Shown: positions 50,975 through 60,307 of the stretch, one piece after another
Layout of the letters: every line of letters starts with the position of its first letter
How positions within the stretch are numbered: position 1 is the stretch's first letter
Assembly (NCBI GenBank): GCA_020635905.1
Contig: JACJYV010000002.1
Span: forward strand, 558,001 to 622,000
From: Bacteroidia bacterium
GTDB taxonomy: Bacteria; Bacteroidota; Bacteroidia; J057; JADKCL01
Direction: 5' to 3'
DNA: 64,000 nt
The notes under the pieces: model-generated
What the model saw: only the letters and a program-made list of their open reading frames with translations
What the model was told of the DNA's origin: nothing
The model's database searches: none
Made by a program: the position numbers and the translations under genes

Positions 50975-51487
50975 ATGGAAAATTCATGGGAAGAAGCCAT
51001 TGAGCGCAAAGCCCTCGAAATATTGACCCAAAGGCCCCGTAAGGGGCTGCAACTGATCCACAAACCCGCTTCGGGTGACTATTCCGCGGTTACAATTTCC
51101 ATGGATCGCAAGGGCAGACTGAAATGTTTTCGCAGGACCTGGAAACGGCGTTATGATCTTGATCCCAATAACTTTGAACGGGCTCTGGCCACCTATCTTT
51201 ATTTCGATAAAAATCCACTGGTAACCTATCACACTTTTGGGGTGGAGGAAGAGGAATTTTTTAAATTATACCAGCAGGCAACCCGCACACCTATGCCTCT
51301 GGACCCCGAAAGTACATCCTGGGGAATTGACGGAGTGGTGTATGAATTGTGGATTGGAGAACCGTTTTCGGGGATCAATCTCAGGTGGTGGTGGAAATTG
51401 CCGGAAAAATGGATGCACCTGAAACCCCTGGTGGATTACCTTTTGATCGCAAGTGAAATTCGGGAATTGCCGCAAGAGGAAGAATGA
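50975..51487 (+). CDS. hypothetical protein of 170 residues
   Basis: The soluble product has no signal peptide and no motif I recognise (PASGDYSAVTISMDRKGRLK... YDLDPNNFERALATYLYFD... WWWKLPEKWMHLKPLVDYLLIASEI). It is the second gene of a unit with the large T9SS protein, three bases downstream. A cytoplasmic helper or an unrelated passenger are both possible. Confidence 0.65.
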   Translation: MENSWEEAIERKALEILTQRPRKGLQLIHKPASGDYSAVTISMDRKGRLKCFRRTWKRRYDLDPNNFERALATYLYFDKNPLVTYHTFGVEEEEFFKLYQQATRTPMPLDPESTSWGIDGVVYELWIGEPFSGINLRWWWKLPEKWMHLKPLVDYLLIASEIRELPQEEE

Positions 51488-51532
51488 AAATTCAGACCAG
51501 GTGTCCCAATTCAAAAGTCTTTTGGTCAAAGG

Positions 51533-53449
51533 TCACTCACAATGCAAAATGCATTTTCCCTGCTTGTCGATGAAAGTGTTGCGGCCATTCTCCCAGACGC
51601 TGCACATATTGGAAAAGTAATTTCCCGCAGAATCAAATTTTGCAGGAATAATCAGTTGTCCGTGGGTATCCGTAAACCCAAACTTACTTCCTGATCTGAT
51701 TCTGATGAGATTTTCGAATTCTTCCCCAATTTCATCAAAAGATTGATCTGAAACCCGGTAACTATTTGTTTGTAAATTAATTAACTTCCATTTCTGACCT
51801 GATCTTGCTTTCATCACTTGGTCCCCGGCCTGAATCAATTCTGCAAATTGAGGCTCAATCCAGATTTTGCCGTCAGAATGCAGCAGGCCGGATTTTCCGC
51901 CCTTGCGAACCAGAAATCCAATTCTCTCCACTTCCTCCACCTGATCATAAGCTGTTTCAGAAAGTGATTTATTTTTTACGTCAAATAATCTTTCCCCTTC
52001 CTCACTGCTCAGCAGAATCCAGTTTTCACCCATCGCCACGGCCGATTGATAGATGGGTTTGATTTGCCAGGACCCGTCACGGGCGATGATGCCAGCCTTT
52101 CCTTCCTTTTCCACTGCGGCCAGGCCGCTTTTGAAGAGATTTGCTTCCTGAAACTGAGGCGTAAACAGGTATTTACCCTGTTTATCTATGTAGCCAAATT
52201 TTCCACCCTGTTTCACCAAAGCCAGCCCTTCGCGGAAGCCTTCTGCATCTTCAAAACGGGGAGAAATGATTTCCTCTCCTTTGCGGTTGATGTAACCGTA
52301 AAGATTTCCCCGCTTGATCAGGGCAATTCCTTCAGAAAAATCTCCCGCAAAGGCATACTTAAGGGGTACGAGCCAGTTTCCGTCCAGGTCGATGAAGCCA
52401 AAAAGGCTGTCTTTGCGAATCCAGGCCAGGCCTTCGCTCAGTTGTTCAATCCAGAGGTATTCGCAGGGCACGAGTTCTTTGCCCGAATAGTCCACGATGC
52501 CCCAGTCGCCTCCGCGCAAGACCCGAAAATGTTTTCCAAAACGATCTACCCGCTGATAATATACGCTGTCTGCGTCAGCAGGTGCATCCTGGTCGTACAA
52601 TTCGCCCGTGACAGGCACATGTTCAGTGGGTTCGGGAAATTTTATCCTGGAATCGTTCAGGTTTGCGGCATTGAGGATTTGGGTTTTGCCATTTTTGCCC
52701 TTCAGGTCCCTTTCAGCCAGATATTCGCCCAGAGCCAATCGTTCAATCAGCCTTTCCAGGTTGGATTTGATGGTGGTATCGGGCGGCGCGTTGAGCAATG
52801 CCATTTGGAAGGCCTGGCTGGCGGCCTCCACTTTACCCTGTTGCAGGGCAAATTTTCCTTTAAAATAATGGGCCAGAAACAGGTTGGAGCCTCCTTCCTC
52901 CAGCGGGCAGGCGGCCAGCGCCTGATCAAACTGACGGCTCGCATTCAGGGTATCTCCCTTCATCACAGAGGCCAGACCTGCGGTCATGTGCAGGATGCAA
53001 CTCAGTTCAGGCGTGCTTTCCTGACGCAAAGGAATCGGCGGCTGCATCCCGGCTGGCAATCCCAAATCCATACCCAGACCTTCCCCACCCGCTTCACCTG
53101 AAGAATTGGCCTGCGGATCCAGCAACATGTGGAGATTGGCTTCCACCATCATTCTTTCCTTTTCGTCCAGTTGCTGGCTGCCCCAAAGGATGAATTTCAT
53201 CCCTTTTCCCTCGCCCATTTCAATCGAAAAAGTTCCCGACTGATCGTCTTTTACCGCCTTTCTGATTTCTATGCTTTTCAGCTCTTTCAGATTTTTGCCC
53301 AATTCATGGCTCCAATCCTCAACCGGGATTTCAACCGCCTGCTCCTGAGGGACTTCCTGTTCTGATTCGCACCCATAAAAAACCATTGAGACCAGCGGTA
53401 TCCAGACAGGGAGGAAGGAGAAAGCGGATATTTTACGGGGCGTTTTCAT
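51533..53449 (-). CDS. WG-repeat lipoprotein with TPR-like N-terminal part
   Basis: The 638-residue protein starts at ATG 53449 and has lipobox FYGC at about residue 27. About 200 helical residues (ILHMTAGLASVMKGDTLNASRQFDQAL) follow. The C-terminal half is a string of WG repeats: GDWGIVDYSGKELV, FGFIDLDGNWLVPLKYA, YGYINRKGEEIISPRF, FGYIDKQGKYLFTPQF, and further degenerate ones ending FGFTDTHGQLIIPAKF. WG repeats form beta-propeller-like or filament structures; the role here is unknown. It is the last gene of the operon headed by lptB (37-base gap). Confidence 0.85.
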   Translation of the reverse strand: MKTPRKISAFSFLPVWIPLVSMVFYGCESEQEVPQEQAVEIPVEDWSHELGKNLKELKSIEIRKAVKDDQSGTFSIEMGEGKGMKFILWGSQQLDEKERMMVEANLHMLLDPQANSSGEAGGEGLGMDLGLPAGMQPPIPLRQESTPELSCILHMTAGLASVMKGDTLNASRQFDQALAACPLEEGGSNLFLAHYFKGKFALQQGKVEAASQAFQMALLNAPPDTTIKSNLERLIERLALGEYLAERDLKGKNGKTQILNAANLNDSRIKFPEPTEHVPVTGELYDQDAPADADSVYYQRVDRFGKHFRVLRGGDWGIVDYSGKELVPCEYLWIEQLSEGLAWIRKDSLFGFIDLDGNWLVPLKYAFAGDFSEGIALIKRGNLYGYINRKGEEIISPRFEDAEGFREGLALVKQGGKFGYIDKQGKYLFTPQFQEANLFKSGLAAVEKEGKAGIIARDGSWQIKPIYQSAVAMGENWILLSSEEGERLFDVKNKSLSETAYDQVEEVERIGFLVRKGGKSGLLHSDGKIWIEPQFAELIQAGDQVMKARSGQKWKLINLQTNSYRVSDQSFDEIGEEFENLIRIRSGSKFGFTDTHGQLIIPAKFDSAGNYFSNMCSVWENGRNTFIDKQGKCILHCE

Positions 53450-53486
53450 GCGAACATAACGGAGAAAATGGGATTGGTTACAACTT

Positions 53487-54164
53487 TCAGTCGTCAAAGC
53501 GGGGATAATCGCGGGTCCATTTGGCCCCAATGCGGTCAAGGGCCAACCCCAGATAGGGATTCAGGTGGCTCAGGTCGCCTTGTTCTTTGAGTTCCATGAA
53601 AATTTCCTCTACCCCGGGCTCGTTTCTGAAGAGGTGAATGGTGTCGAGTACCACCAGTTTGGGGTTGAGCTCATCCTGCGAGAGAAGGACAAATTTATAA
53701 AGCGGCAGCACCTCTATAAATCTGGTTTCGCCGCCAAACATCAGAATGGCCAGACGGTCATTTTCGATGTCAATTTCGCGGTATTCGCTGATCAAAACTT
53801 CCTCTGTGAAGGGGATGGCTTCAGGCAACAAATCCATTTTTTTGTCCCAGACCCCAATTTCATCGACCATTTTTTTCCCTTCGGGCGAACCAAGGGCCAG
53901 CGATTCCAGAAATTCATCTGACAAATGGTGGTGACCACCTGCTTCCTGAATGGCCCGTTTGTGACAGGCGATCCCTGTTTCAGTCCATTCATTGACGGAA
54001 TGGGCAAAGCCCAGCGTGGTCATGGCATTGGCCAGGCCGTACCAGACATTGGCGTTGGAGGGCTGCACCACCAGACAGCGGGCAAAAAACCAGGCCGCCG
54101 ACCTGTATTGGCGGTGGGTAAGAAAGGTGATGGCCAGGGATTCGACCTGGGGAGGGCAACTCAT
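53487..54164 (-). CDS. TPR-like hypothetical protein
   Basis: The 225-residue cytosolic product begins with a short TPR-like helical pair (AITFLTHRQYRSAAWFFARCLVVQPSNANVWYGLANAMTTLG), then a region with a GGHHHLSDEFL segment and a conserved-looking LPLYKFVLLSQDELNPKLVVLDTIHLF block. I do not recognise the family. It lies six bases after GH3 and 37 bases before the WG gene, inside the lptB operon. Confidence 0.65.
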   Translation of the reverse strand: MSCPPQVESLAITFLTHRQYRSAAWFFARCLVVQPSNANVWYGLANAMTTLGFAHSVNEWTETGIACHKRAIQEAGGHHHLSDEFLESLALGSPEGKKMVDEIGVWDKKMDLLPEAIPFTEEVLISEYREIDIENDRLAILMFGGETRFIEVLPLYKFVLLSQDELNPKLVVLDTIHLFRNEPGVEEIFMELKEQGDLSHLNPYLGLALDRIGAKWTRDYPRFDD

Positions 54165-54170
54165 GGGTTT

Positions 54171-55700
54171 TCAGGTTGTTTCAGTAGGAACAAGGGCGAG
54201 GATTTCCTCAATGTATTTTCTGTTATTTGACAGACGGGGCACTTTTTGCTGAGCCCCGAGGCGCTCGCCTTCCTTGAGCCAGCGGTAGAAAGTTCCTTCA
54301 GGCAATTCGCGCACCAGAGGGAGGGAAAGGGCCATGTCTTTGTAGCGTTTGGCCGCATAATCCTGGTTAACCTCCCTGAGTCTGCGGTCAAGGGTTTGTT
54401 TGAATTGATCCAGACTGTCAGGAGGCCTTTCAAATTCGAAAAGCCACTCATGGGCACCCTGGTTGCTTCCCGCAAAATAGACTGGTCCTGCGGTATAGTT
54501 CAGCACCACTGCACCCGTTTCTTTGCATGCCTGGGTGACCGCTTCTTCGGCATTTTCCACGATCAGTTCTTCCCCAAAGGCATTGATAAAATGCTTGGTT
54601 CGGCCTGTGATCTGGATCAGGGGAGGAGAGAGGCTGGTAAATTTTATGGTATCGCCCGGGATGTAGCGCCAAAGGCCCCCGTTGGTGGTGATGGCCATGG
54701 TATAGGTTTTGCCCAATTCCACTTCCTCAATCCCCACTGCGTGGGGATGCTCCTTTTCCATTTCCTCCATGGGAATGAATTCATAATAGATTCCCAGGTC
54801 CAGCAATAAAAGCATGTCGCTGCGGTCGGGATAGAGCTGCACCCCAAAAAATCCCTCTGAGGCATTATACACATTATAATACTGCATGTGGTCTGAGGGT
54901 ACAATGCGGGAAAACTGATCGCGGTAGGGTTCGAAACTCACTCCTCCATGAAAGAAGATCTCGAGATTGGGCCAGATGTCAAGAATATTGCGTTCAGAAT
55001 TGCCTTTAAGGTCAAAAATGCGGTTGAAAAGCACCCAAATCCAGGTGGGAACCCCAGCCAGACTGGTGATATTTTCATCCATGGCTTCCCGGGCCATGAG
55101 ATTGATTTTCTCCTCCCATTCATCCATGAGGGCCACTTCTTTGCTGGGCACACTGAAAAACTGGAAGAAAAGCGGCATATTTTCCAGCAAAATGGCACTG
55201 ATGTCGCCATAATAGCTTTTTGGATTGTATTCTGACTGGATATTATTGCCTGTGATGCCCAGGGCTTTGCCCCTGAACATTTTGGAATCGGGACGATTCT
55301 GAAAATAAATGGCCAGCATGTCGCGGCCCGCCGCGTAATGGTTGTCATTGAGGGATTCGCGGGAAACGGGAATCAGCTTGCGGCGATCGTTGGTTGTGCC
55401 CGAGGATTTGGAAAACCAAAGGGTTTCACCTGGCCAGACCACGTCCTGCTCACCGCGCAGGGTGCGTTCGATGTAGGGAAAAAATTCCTCGTAGGTGCGC
55501 AGAGGTACTCTTTCGCGAAACTCCCTTACATTCTGGATGTCCCGAAAATGATGATCCTGACCAAATTTTGTGCGGGTTCCACGGTCGAGCAGCATGCGAA
55601 AAACCTGGGCCTGAATTTCGTCGGGCTGGTCCATAAACTGCTGAATGCGGGTAAAGCGCCGCCTCAAAATTCGGGTTGCTATGGCATTGACAAGAGCCAT
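54171..55700 (-). CDS. GH3-family acyl-acid-amido synthetase-like protein
   Basis: The 509-residue protein has the GH3/ANL-type adenylation motifs: SKSSGTTNDRRKLIPVS (ATP-binding), YNVYNASEGFFGVQ and TNGGLWRYIPGDTIKF. GH3 enzymes in plants adenylate carboxylic acids such as auxin and join them to amino acids. Bacterial members in Bacteroidota are common but uncharacterised, so the acid substrate is unknown. It starts directly at the end of the lptB gene (no gap) and is the second gene of that operon. Confidence 0.88.
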   Translation of the reverse strand: MALVNAIATRILRRRFTRIQQFMDQPDEIQAQVFRMLLDRGTRTKFGQDHHFRDIQNVREFRERVPLRTYEEFFPYIERTLRGEQDVVWPGETLWFSKSSGTTNDRRKLIPVSRESLNDNHYAAGRDMLAIYFQNRPDSKMFRGKALGITGNNIQSEYNPKSYYGDISAILLENMPLFFQFFSVPSKEVALMDEWEEKINLMAREAMDENITSLAGVPTWIWVLFNRIFDLKGNSERNILDIWPNLEIFFHGGVSFEPYRDQFSRIVPSDHMQYYNVYNASEGFFGVQLYPDRSDMLLLLDLGIYYEFIPMEEMEKEHPHAVGIEEVELGKTYTMAITTNGGLWRYIPGDTIKFTSLSPPLIQITGRTKHFINAFGEELIVENAEEAVTQACKETGAVVLNYTAGPVYFAGSNQGAHEWLFEFERPPDSLDQFKQTLDRRLREVNQDYAAKRYKDMALSLPLVRELPEGTFYRWLKEGERLGAQQKVPRLSNNRKYIEEILALVPTETT

Positions 55701-56429
55701 TTAACGCTTGAGGGTAAATTTTTCGCCCAGATAAACCTTGCGCACCCGCTCATCAGCAGCAAGTTCCTCAGCCGTCCCTGATTTGATCAGCTTTCCTTCA
55801 AACAGCAGGTAGGCACGGTTGGTGATGCTGAGGGTCTCATGTACGTTGTGGTCTGTGATCAGTACCCCAATATTTTTCTGGGTAAGCTTGGTTACGATAT
55901 TCTGAATTTCCTCCACTGCGATCGGATCCACCCCGGCAAAGGGTTCGTCCAGGAGGATAAATTTGGGGTCTGTGGCCAGAGCCCGGGCGATTTCTGTACG
56001 TCGGCGTTCACCCCCCGACAGCAGACTACCCATATTTCGACGCACATGGGTCAGGCCAAATTCTTCCAAAAGTTGCTCTGTCTTTTCCTTGCGTTCCTGG
56101 CGATTGAGGCGGGTGGCCATTTCCAGAATGGCTTTGATATTGTCCTCGACCGAAAGTTTGCGAAAAACAGAGGCCTCCTGGGCCAGGTAGCCAATTCCCT
56201 TTTGGCCCCTTCTGTACATGGGCAAAGGGGTAATGTTTTCATTATCCAGAAAAATTTCACCCGAATTGGGACGAATCAGCCCCACCACCATGTAAAAGGA
56301 GGTGGTTTTTCCCGCGCCATTGGGTCCCAGCAAACCCACGATCTCGCCCTGACTTACGCTGAGGCTCACATTATTAACCACGGTGCGGTCGCGGTATTTT
56401 TTGAACAGTTCCCGGGCTTCTAATTTCAT
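55701..56429 (-). CDS. lptB: LPS export ABC transporter ATP-binding protein
   Basis: The 242-residue ATPase has Walker A GPNGAGKTTSFYMVVG, the Q-loop LAQEASVFRKL typical of LptB, signature LSGGERRR, Walker B FILLDEPFAG and H-loop ITDHNVHETL. LptB drives lipopolysaccharide transfer from inner to outer membrane with LptF/G. It is cytoplasmic. It heads a minus-strand operon (lptB, GH3, TPR-like, WG). A terminator hairpin of the gene at 56514 lies just upstream. Confidence 0.92.
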   Translation of the reverse strand: MKLEARELFKKYRDRTVVNNVSLSVSQGEIVGLLGPNGAGKTTSFYMVVGLIRPNSGEIFLDNENITPLPMYRRGQKGIGYLAQEASVFRKLSVEDNIKAILEMATRLNRQERKEKTEQLLEEFGLTHVRRNMGSLLSGGERRRTEIARALATDPKFILLDEPFAGVDPIAVEEIQNIVTKLTQKNIGVLITDHNVHETLSITNRAYLLFEGKLIKSGTAEELAADERVRKVYLGEKFTLKR

Positions 56430-56442
56430 TTTACTGGTCTTT

Positions 56443-56492
56443 TTTAAATGGCAGAGCCAATCTTATCATCTTTAGATAAAACTGGCTCCGCC
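56443..56492 (-). terminator. terminator of the T9SS cargo gene
   Basis: An imperfect 10-bp stem (GGCAGAGCCA at 56450-56459, TGGCTCCGCC at 56483-56492, one mismatch) has a 23-base loop and is followed on the minus strand by ATTTAAAAAAG. It is weaker than the others because of the large loop and poor T-run. Confidence 0.45.
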
Positions 56493-56513
56493 TTTATTTA
56501 TGATATTTTCCGA

Positions 56514-57551
56514 TCAAAAATGAATCAGCTTACGGGTGATTTGTCCACCCTGGCTGCGCATTCTGACGAAATATACTCCCGGTTTCAGGCTTTCGCCATC
56601 CACAATCAGGTCGTGATTTCCTGCTCCGTACATTCCACCAGCCAGTTTACGCACCACACGTCCTGAAAGGTCGATCAGGTCGGCGCTCAGATCACCTGAC
56701 TGCTGCAGGGTGAAAGAGAGGCGGGCAGAGGTGGAGAATGGGTTGGGGCTGACTTCAAAGGACACATTCTGATTGAATTCGTCTCTTGAAATGGAGGTAT
56801 CGGGAATGGCGTAGTACACGAGAAATTCGTTGATGTTGTTGCCTACCGCAGTTCCCGTCACGCGGTAAGACACCATCACAGGCAGGGCCTGGGTATTTAC
56901 ATACCACTCGTGGTAGGTGGTTACCGAGTTGGAAATGATGATATTACCAAAGAAGTTGGCCGAATCGCGGATGGTAGCCACATGCTTGACCCGGATGCAG
57001 TTGCTGTGAGTTGTTCCATCGGGAACGATCAGGGTACCGTCGGCATCAACCGTGGTTGAAACAGTACCAGTGCGGTAAGCCAGCCCGGCAATGGCTGAGT
57101 ACTGACCAGCAATGGTATCGTTATAGGTGGTGTTGAAAGTGGTAGGCAGGGTATAACGAAGCCCCTGCTTGGTGTATTTGGCTGAGTTATTCAGGGTCAG
57201 ACTGTTGTTGACTCCTGTAATAACATAGCTGCCTGTAGTATGATTGAAGTAGGTATAATTTCCCGCACCATCTACTATCCCCACGGTGGAATTGGATCCA
57301 AAATCTGCAGCATGAGGCCCGGTAGCGGGATCAATGGCTTTCAAATAGAACGGATCTGTACTGTCAGGAAAGGAACTGAAGTTCCAGGTTTGTCCGGTTC
57401 CGGCTGGTCCGGGATCAAATCCTGTAGTGTCAACGAACTGGCAAAATTGCTGGTCGCCGGGTTGTGGCATGAGCGCATCTGTAAGGTTAAACTGCGCCTT
57501 CAAATTGTAAAAGGCCACGGCAAGAAGGACTAAAAATGTAATTTTTCTCAT
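56514..57551 (-). CDS. secreted protein with T9SS type A sorting domain
   Basis: The 345-residue protein has a signal peptide (VLLAVAFYNLKAQ), a beta-rich middle with no known catalytic motif (FVDTTGFDPGPAGTGQTWNFSSFPDS), and a C-terminal type A sorting domain (FEVSPNPFSTSARLSF... GVYFVRMRSQGGQITRKLIHF). It is exported by T9SS. The GPAGTGQTWNFS pattern occurs in other Bacteroidota secreted proteins of unknown function. It is transcribed alone. Confidence 0.85.
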   Translation of the reverse strand: MRKITFLVLLAVAFYNLKAQFNLTDALMPQPGDQQFCQFVDTTGFDPGPAGTGQTWNFSSFPDSTDPFYLKAIDPATGPHAADFGSNSTVGIVDGAGNYTYFNHTTGSYVITGVNNSLTLNNSAKYTKQGLRYTLPTTFNTTYNDTIAGQYSAIAGLAYRTGTVSTTVDADGTLIVPDGTTHSNCIRVKHVATIRDSANFFGNIIISNSVTTYHEWYVNTQALPVMVSYRVTGTAVGNNINEFLVYYAIPDTSISRDEFNQNVSFEVSPNPFSTSARLSFTLQQSGDLSADLIDLSGRVVRKLAGGMYGAGNHDLIVDGESLKPGVYFVRMRSQGGQITRKLIHF

Positions 57552-57621
57552 AACTAATTTGTCAATTCGGCTAAAAATACGGGATTTCCCGAAATTATAA
57601 AATGCTATTTATGTTCTGGTT

Positions 57622-60303
57622 TTACTTTAAAATGACCACCCGACCCATGGAAAGCAGATTGCCCCGAGACTGAAGGCGGTAAATATAGACTCCTGCTGGA
57701 AGGTTTTGCAAGCTGGCCTGTACCCTCGTTTCACCTGCAGAGACCCTGTGAGAGCCAAAAATATCCAACTTTTTGCGACCCATCAGGTCGATCAGGTCAA
57801 GCGACATTTCACGACTGACGGGGTTTTGCAGGGTAAAATAAATTTGGTCGCGGGCCGGGTTGGGATAGACGGTGAGAGCAGGTTGGGGCAATTCCAATTC
57901 AGGATTTCTGCCCACGAAAATGCCATTGCGGGAATGGAGTAAGCCAATTCCGCTCGCCCCCTGTTTATTCTTTTTGCCCGGGAGATACAAATCAGTATCC
58001 ACAATATTCAGGCTGAATTCGTTGGCAATTCTGCCTGTGGTACTGACGGCAATGGTGGACCACACGGTGCTATCCCGTTTTTGTAGTTTGACCCGGTCAA
58101 ATCCATCGTTATAATTATACGCCACCCAGGGATTGCCATATTTGTCCACCTCCAGCTCAATGGGCCGGGGCGAAATACTGGTTCCACTGCTGTCAAGGGT
58201 GGTGCGCACCCAGGTGCCTGGCCCCGTTCTTTCGGCAAAGAGAATCCTGAATTTTACTTCATCACAATAGGCAATTCCCACATTTCCTCCCTGCATGAGT
58301 TCAATGGAAGCATCACGGCCGAGGATAAGGTTTGAATCCGAATGGATTTCCTCTGTGGTCCAGTTGCCCGGGCTGTTGCGCAAGGCATAATTGACCGATC
58401 GGTCACTGCCTTTGTGGTAAACCATGTGCACACGGTTGCTTGCATCCGTGACCAAATCGGGGTACTCGCCCACAGGGGGGCCAACCGTGTCCACAATTTC
58501 AAAGGTCCAGTTGCCACCGCTGATGGGGCGGGTGGCATATTTCAGCCAAAGGCTGTCTTCGTCGTACCAGGCCACATGGATGGCATTATTGGCCGAAACG
58601 CCCACCTCCACAAATCCTGCGTGGGTGGAGGTATCAATGGTTTCGTAGCTCCAGCCCGAGCCATTGTCAATGGCGAGGCGCAGCCTTTTATCTTTTCCGG
58701 CTGAATACACGACCACGGTTTCATTGGAATTTCCTTTGGTGATGGCCGCATGGTTGAATTTCCCTTCTCCCACGGCAATTTCTTCTTCACTTCCCACCCA
58801 GATACCCGATGAGATCGAACCGCGGTTCACAAACAGTTTTTTCTCATAAAAACCGTCATAAACCATGTAGGTGGTAGTGTCAACTGCTTCGGGATAGGTC
58901 TTGGCATCAAAGAAAATGCCCCGTTCCTGAGAAATGGTAATGGGAACAAAGCTCCAGGCCGAATCTGAAAGGGCCCTTTTGCCTACCATGAGGCGGTCGC
59001 CTCCCTCGTCGTAAACTGCCGAATACAAGGTATCCCCGTGTTTGACAAATTTGGCTTTTTCAGAAGCCAGGACTTTGAGCATGGTATCCAGTGCCCAGGT
59101 TTGTCCTCCATCATAGGAAGATTCAAAAAGGAAAGCCTCTGAAGTGCCCTCATAATAAGAAAGATAAACTGTATCTGTGCCCACAGGAAGGATGTGGGTA
59201 TTGGTGCGATGCGGATTAAGGGTGTTGGAAAAGGGCTCTTTGTTAAATTGGAACACATTTCCGGCCGTATCAATCCTGACATAAACCAGGGTGTACCACC
59301 AGGGCAGGTTGGGATGGAAAGATAATCCGTACAGGAAGGAGGTGGTGTAAGCTGCATGCAGGTTGCCCACATCATCGTAGGCGGCGCTCACACTTTCCAT
59401 GGTGAATAGGTTGATATCCGCTCCTGCATTGAAAACGGTATAAATGGTGGGTTGAGAATCCACCACAGAAGGCGTCCAGGTGAGGTTGTCACCTGAATTT
59501 TTCATTTGTACAATTTCACGGTTGTAGTAGGAATTGGTGACAATGGATTCATTGCCCTGGGGGTCTTTGAGCAGGGTGATGAATTCGCCGTAACGGTCTC
59601 CCCAGGGCAGCGGCGAGCCGCTGCATTTGAAGGTCTTGTTGGGGTAATCGTTGATCTGGTTGACATTCCAGGTGCTACCTGATTTCCAGGCAATGTAGGG
59701 CTGAAATTCGTATTTGTTATAATAGCTCCCGCAGGGAGCGATGATATCCAGATCGTACCAGGAAGCAAAAAATACAATCTTGGGTTTCCCATTTGCATCA
59801 AAACCCAGGTCGAGGCAATTCTTGATGGATTCTGTCCGGGCCGCATCTCCCCAATTGCCATACTCGCCCCAGCCATTGCCAAACTGGGCCGCGTTATCCG
59901 GAATTTGTTCGGTCTGCCAGTTTGAGGGGCCCAGCCTTTTGGCCAGCCGCACCTGAAAATCTCCGTTGATATTTTCGTAATAGGCTATATAGATGGTATC
60001 CCCCGGGCCAATAGCCAGGGAAGATTTGAATCCATTCAGACCCGAAGGGTCAATTTTTTCAAAGGTCCAGGGACCACTCACGGGTTTGCGGGCATACATG
60101 AGCTTGTCTTCCACCCGCTGCCAGTAACTGATGTGAATGGTGCCCGCGGCATCAATTTCCACATCCGGATTGGCGCCCGACTGACGAATGTCTGTGGCGA
60201 GATCAAAGAAATCCCACTGAAGGAAAAACTGAGCACGGAGAGGTGTGGAAAGGAAAAGGACCGCACCAATCAGCAAGCAAGCCGGGAGTATTACTTTACG
60301 CAT
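57622..60303 (-). CDS. large secreted repeat protein with T9SS type A sorting domain
   Basis: The 893-residue protein starts at ATG 60303 with a signal peptide ending LSTPLRAQ. The body holds repeated IHISYW / IYIAYYE / IHVAWYDED / VHMVYHK strands and GPWTFE / GNWTFEIVDT segments, the pattern of a beta-propeller-like or sialidase-like repeat protein, with no convincing catalytic residues. The C-terminus (LTVYPNPARDQIYFTLQ... GVYIYRLQSRG) is the type A sorting domain. It starts four bases after recJ and is probably cotranscribed with it, an odd pairing. Confidence 0.85.
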   Translation of the reverse strand: MRKVILPACLLIGAVLFLSTPLRAQFFLQWDFFDLATDIRQSGANPDVEIDAAGTIHISYWQRVEDKLMYARKPVSGPWTFEKIDPSGLNGFKSSLAIGPGDTIYIAYYENINGDFQVRLAKRLGPSNWQTEQIPDNAAQFGNGWGEYGNWGDAARTESIKNCLDLGFDANGKPKIVFFASWYDLDIIAPCGSYYNKYEFQPYIAWKSGSTWNVNQINDYPNKTFKCSGSPLPWGDRYGEFITLLKDPQGNESIVTNSYYNREIVQMKNSGDNLTWTPSVVDSQPTIYTVFNAGADINLFTMESVSAAYDDVGNLHAAYTTSFLYGLSFHPNLPWWYTLVYVRIDTAGNVFQFNKEPFSNTLNPHRTNTHILPVGTDTVYLSYYEGTSEAFLFESSYDGGQTWALDTMLKVLASEKAKFVKHGDTLYSAVYDEGGDRLMVGKRALSDSAWSFVPITISQERGIFFDAKTYPEAVDTTTYMVYDGFYEKKLFVNRGSISSGIWVGSEEEIAVGEGKFNHAAITKGNSNETVVVYSAGKDKRLRLAIDNGSGWSYETIDTSTHAGFVEVGVSANNAIHVAWYDEDSLWLKYATRPISGGNWTFEIVDTVGPPVGEYPDLVTDASNRVHMVYHKGSDRSVNYALRNSPGNWTTEEIHSDSNLILGRDASIELMQGGNVGIAYCDEVKFRILFAERTGPGTWVRTTLDSSGTSISPRPIELEVDKYGNPWVAYNYNDGFDRVKLQKRDSTVWSTIAVSTTGRIANEFSLNIVDTDLYLPGKKNKQGASGIGLLHSRNGIFVGRNPELELPQPALTVYPNPARDQIYFTLQNPVSREMSLDLIDLMGRKKLDIFGSHRVSAGETRVQASLQNLPAGVYIYRLQSRGNLLSMGRVVILK

Positions 60304-60307
60304 CAAT

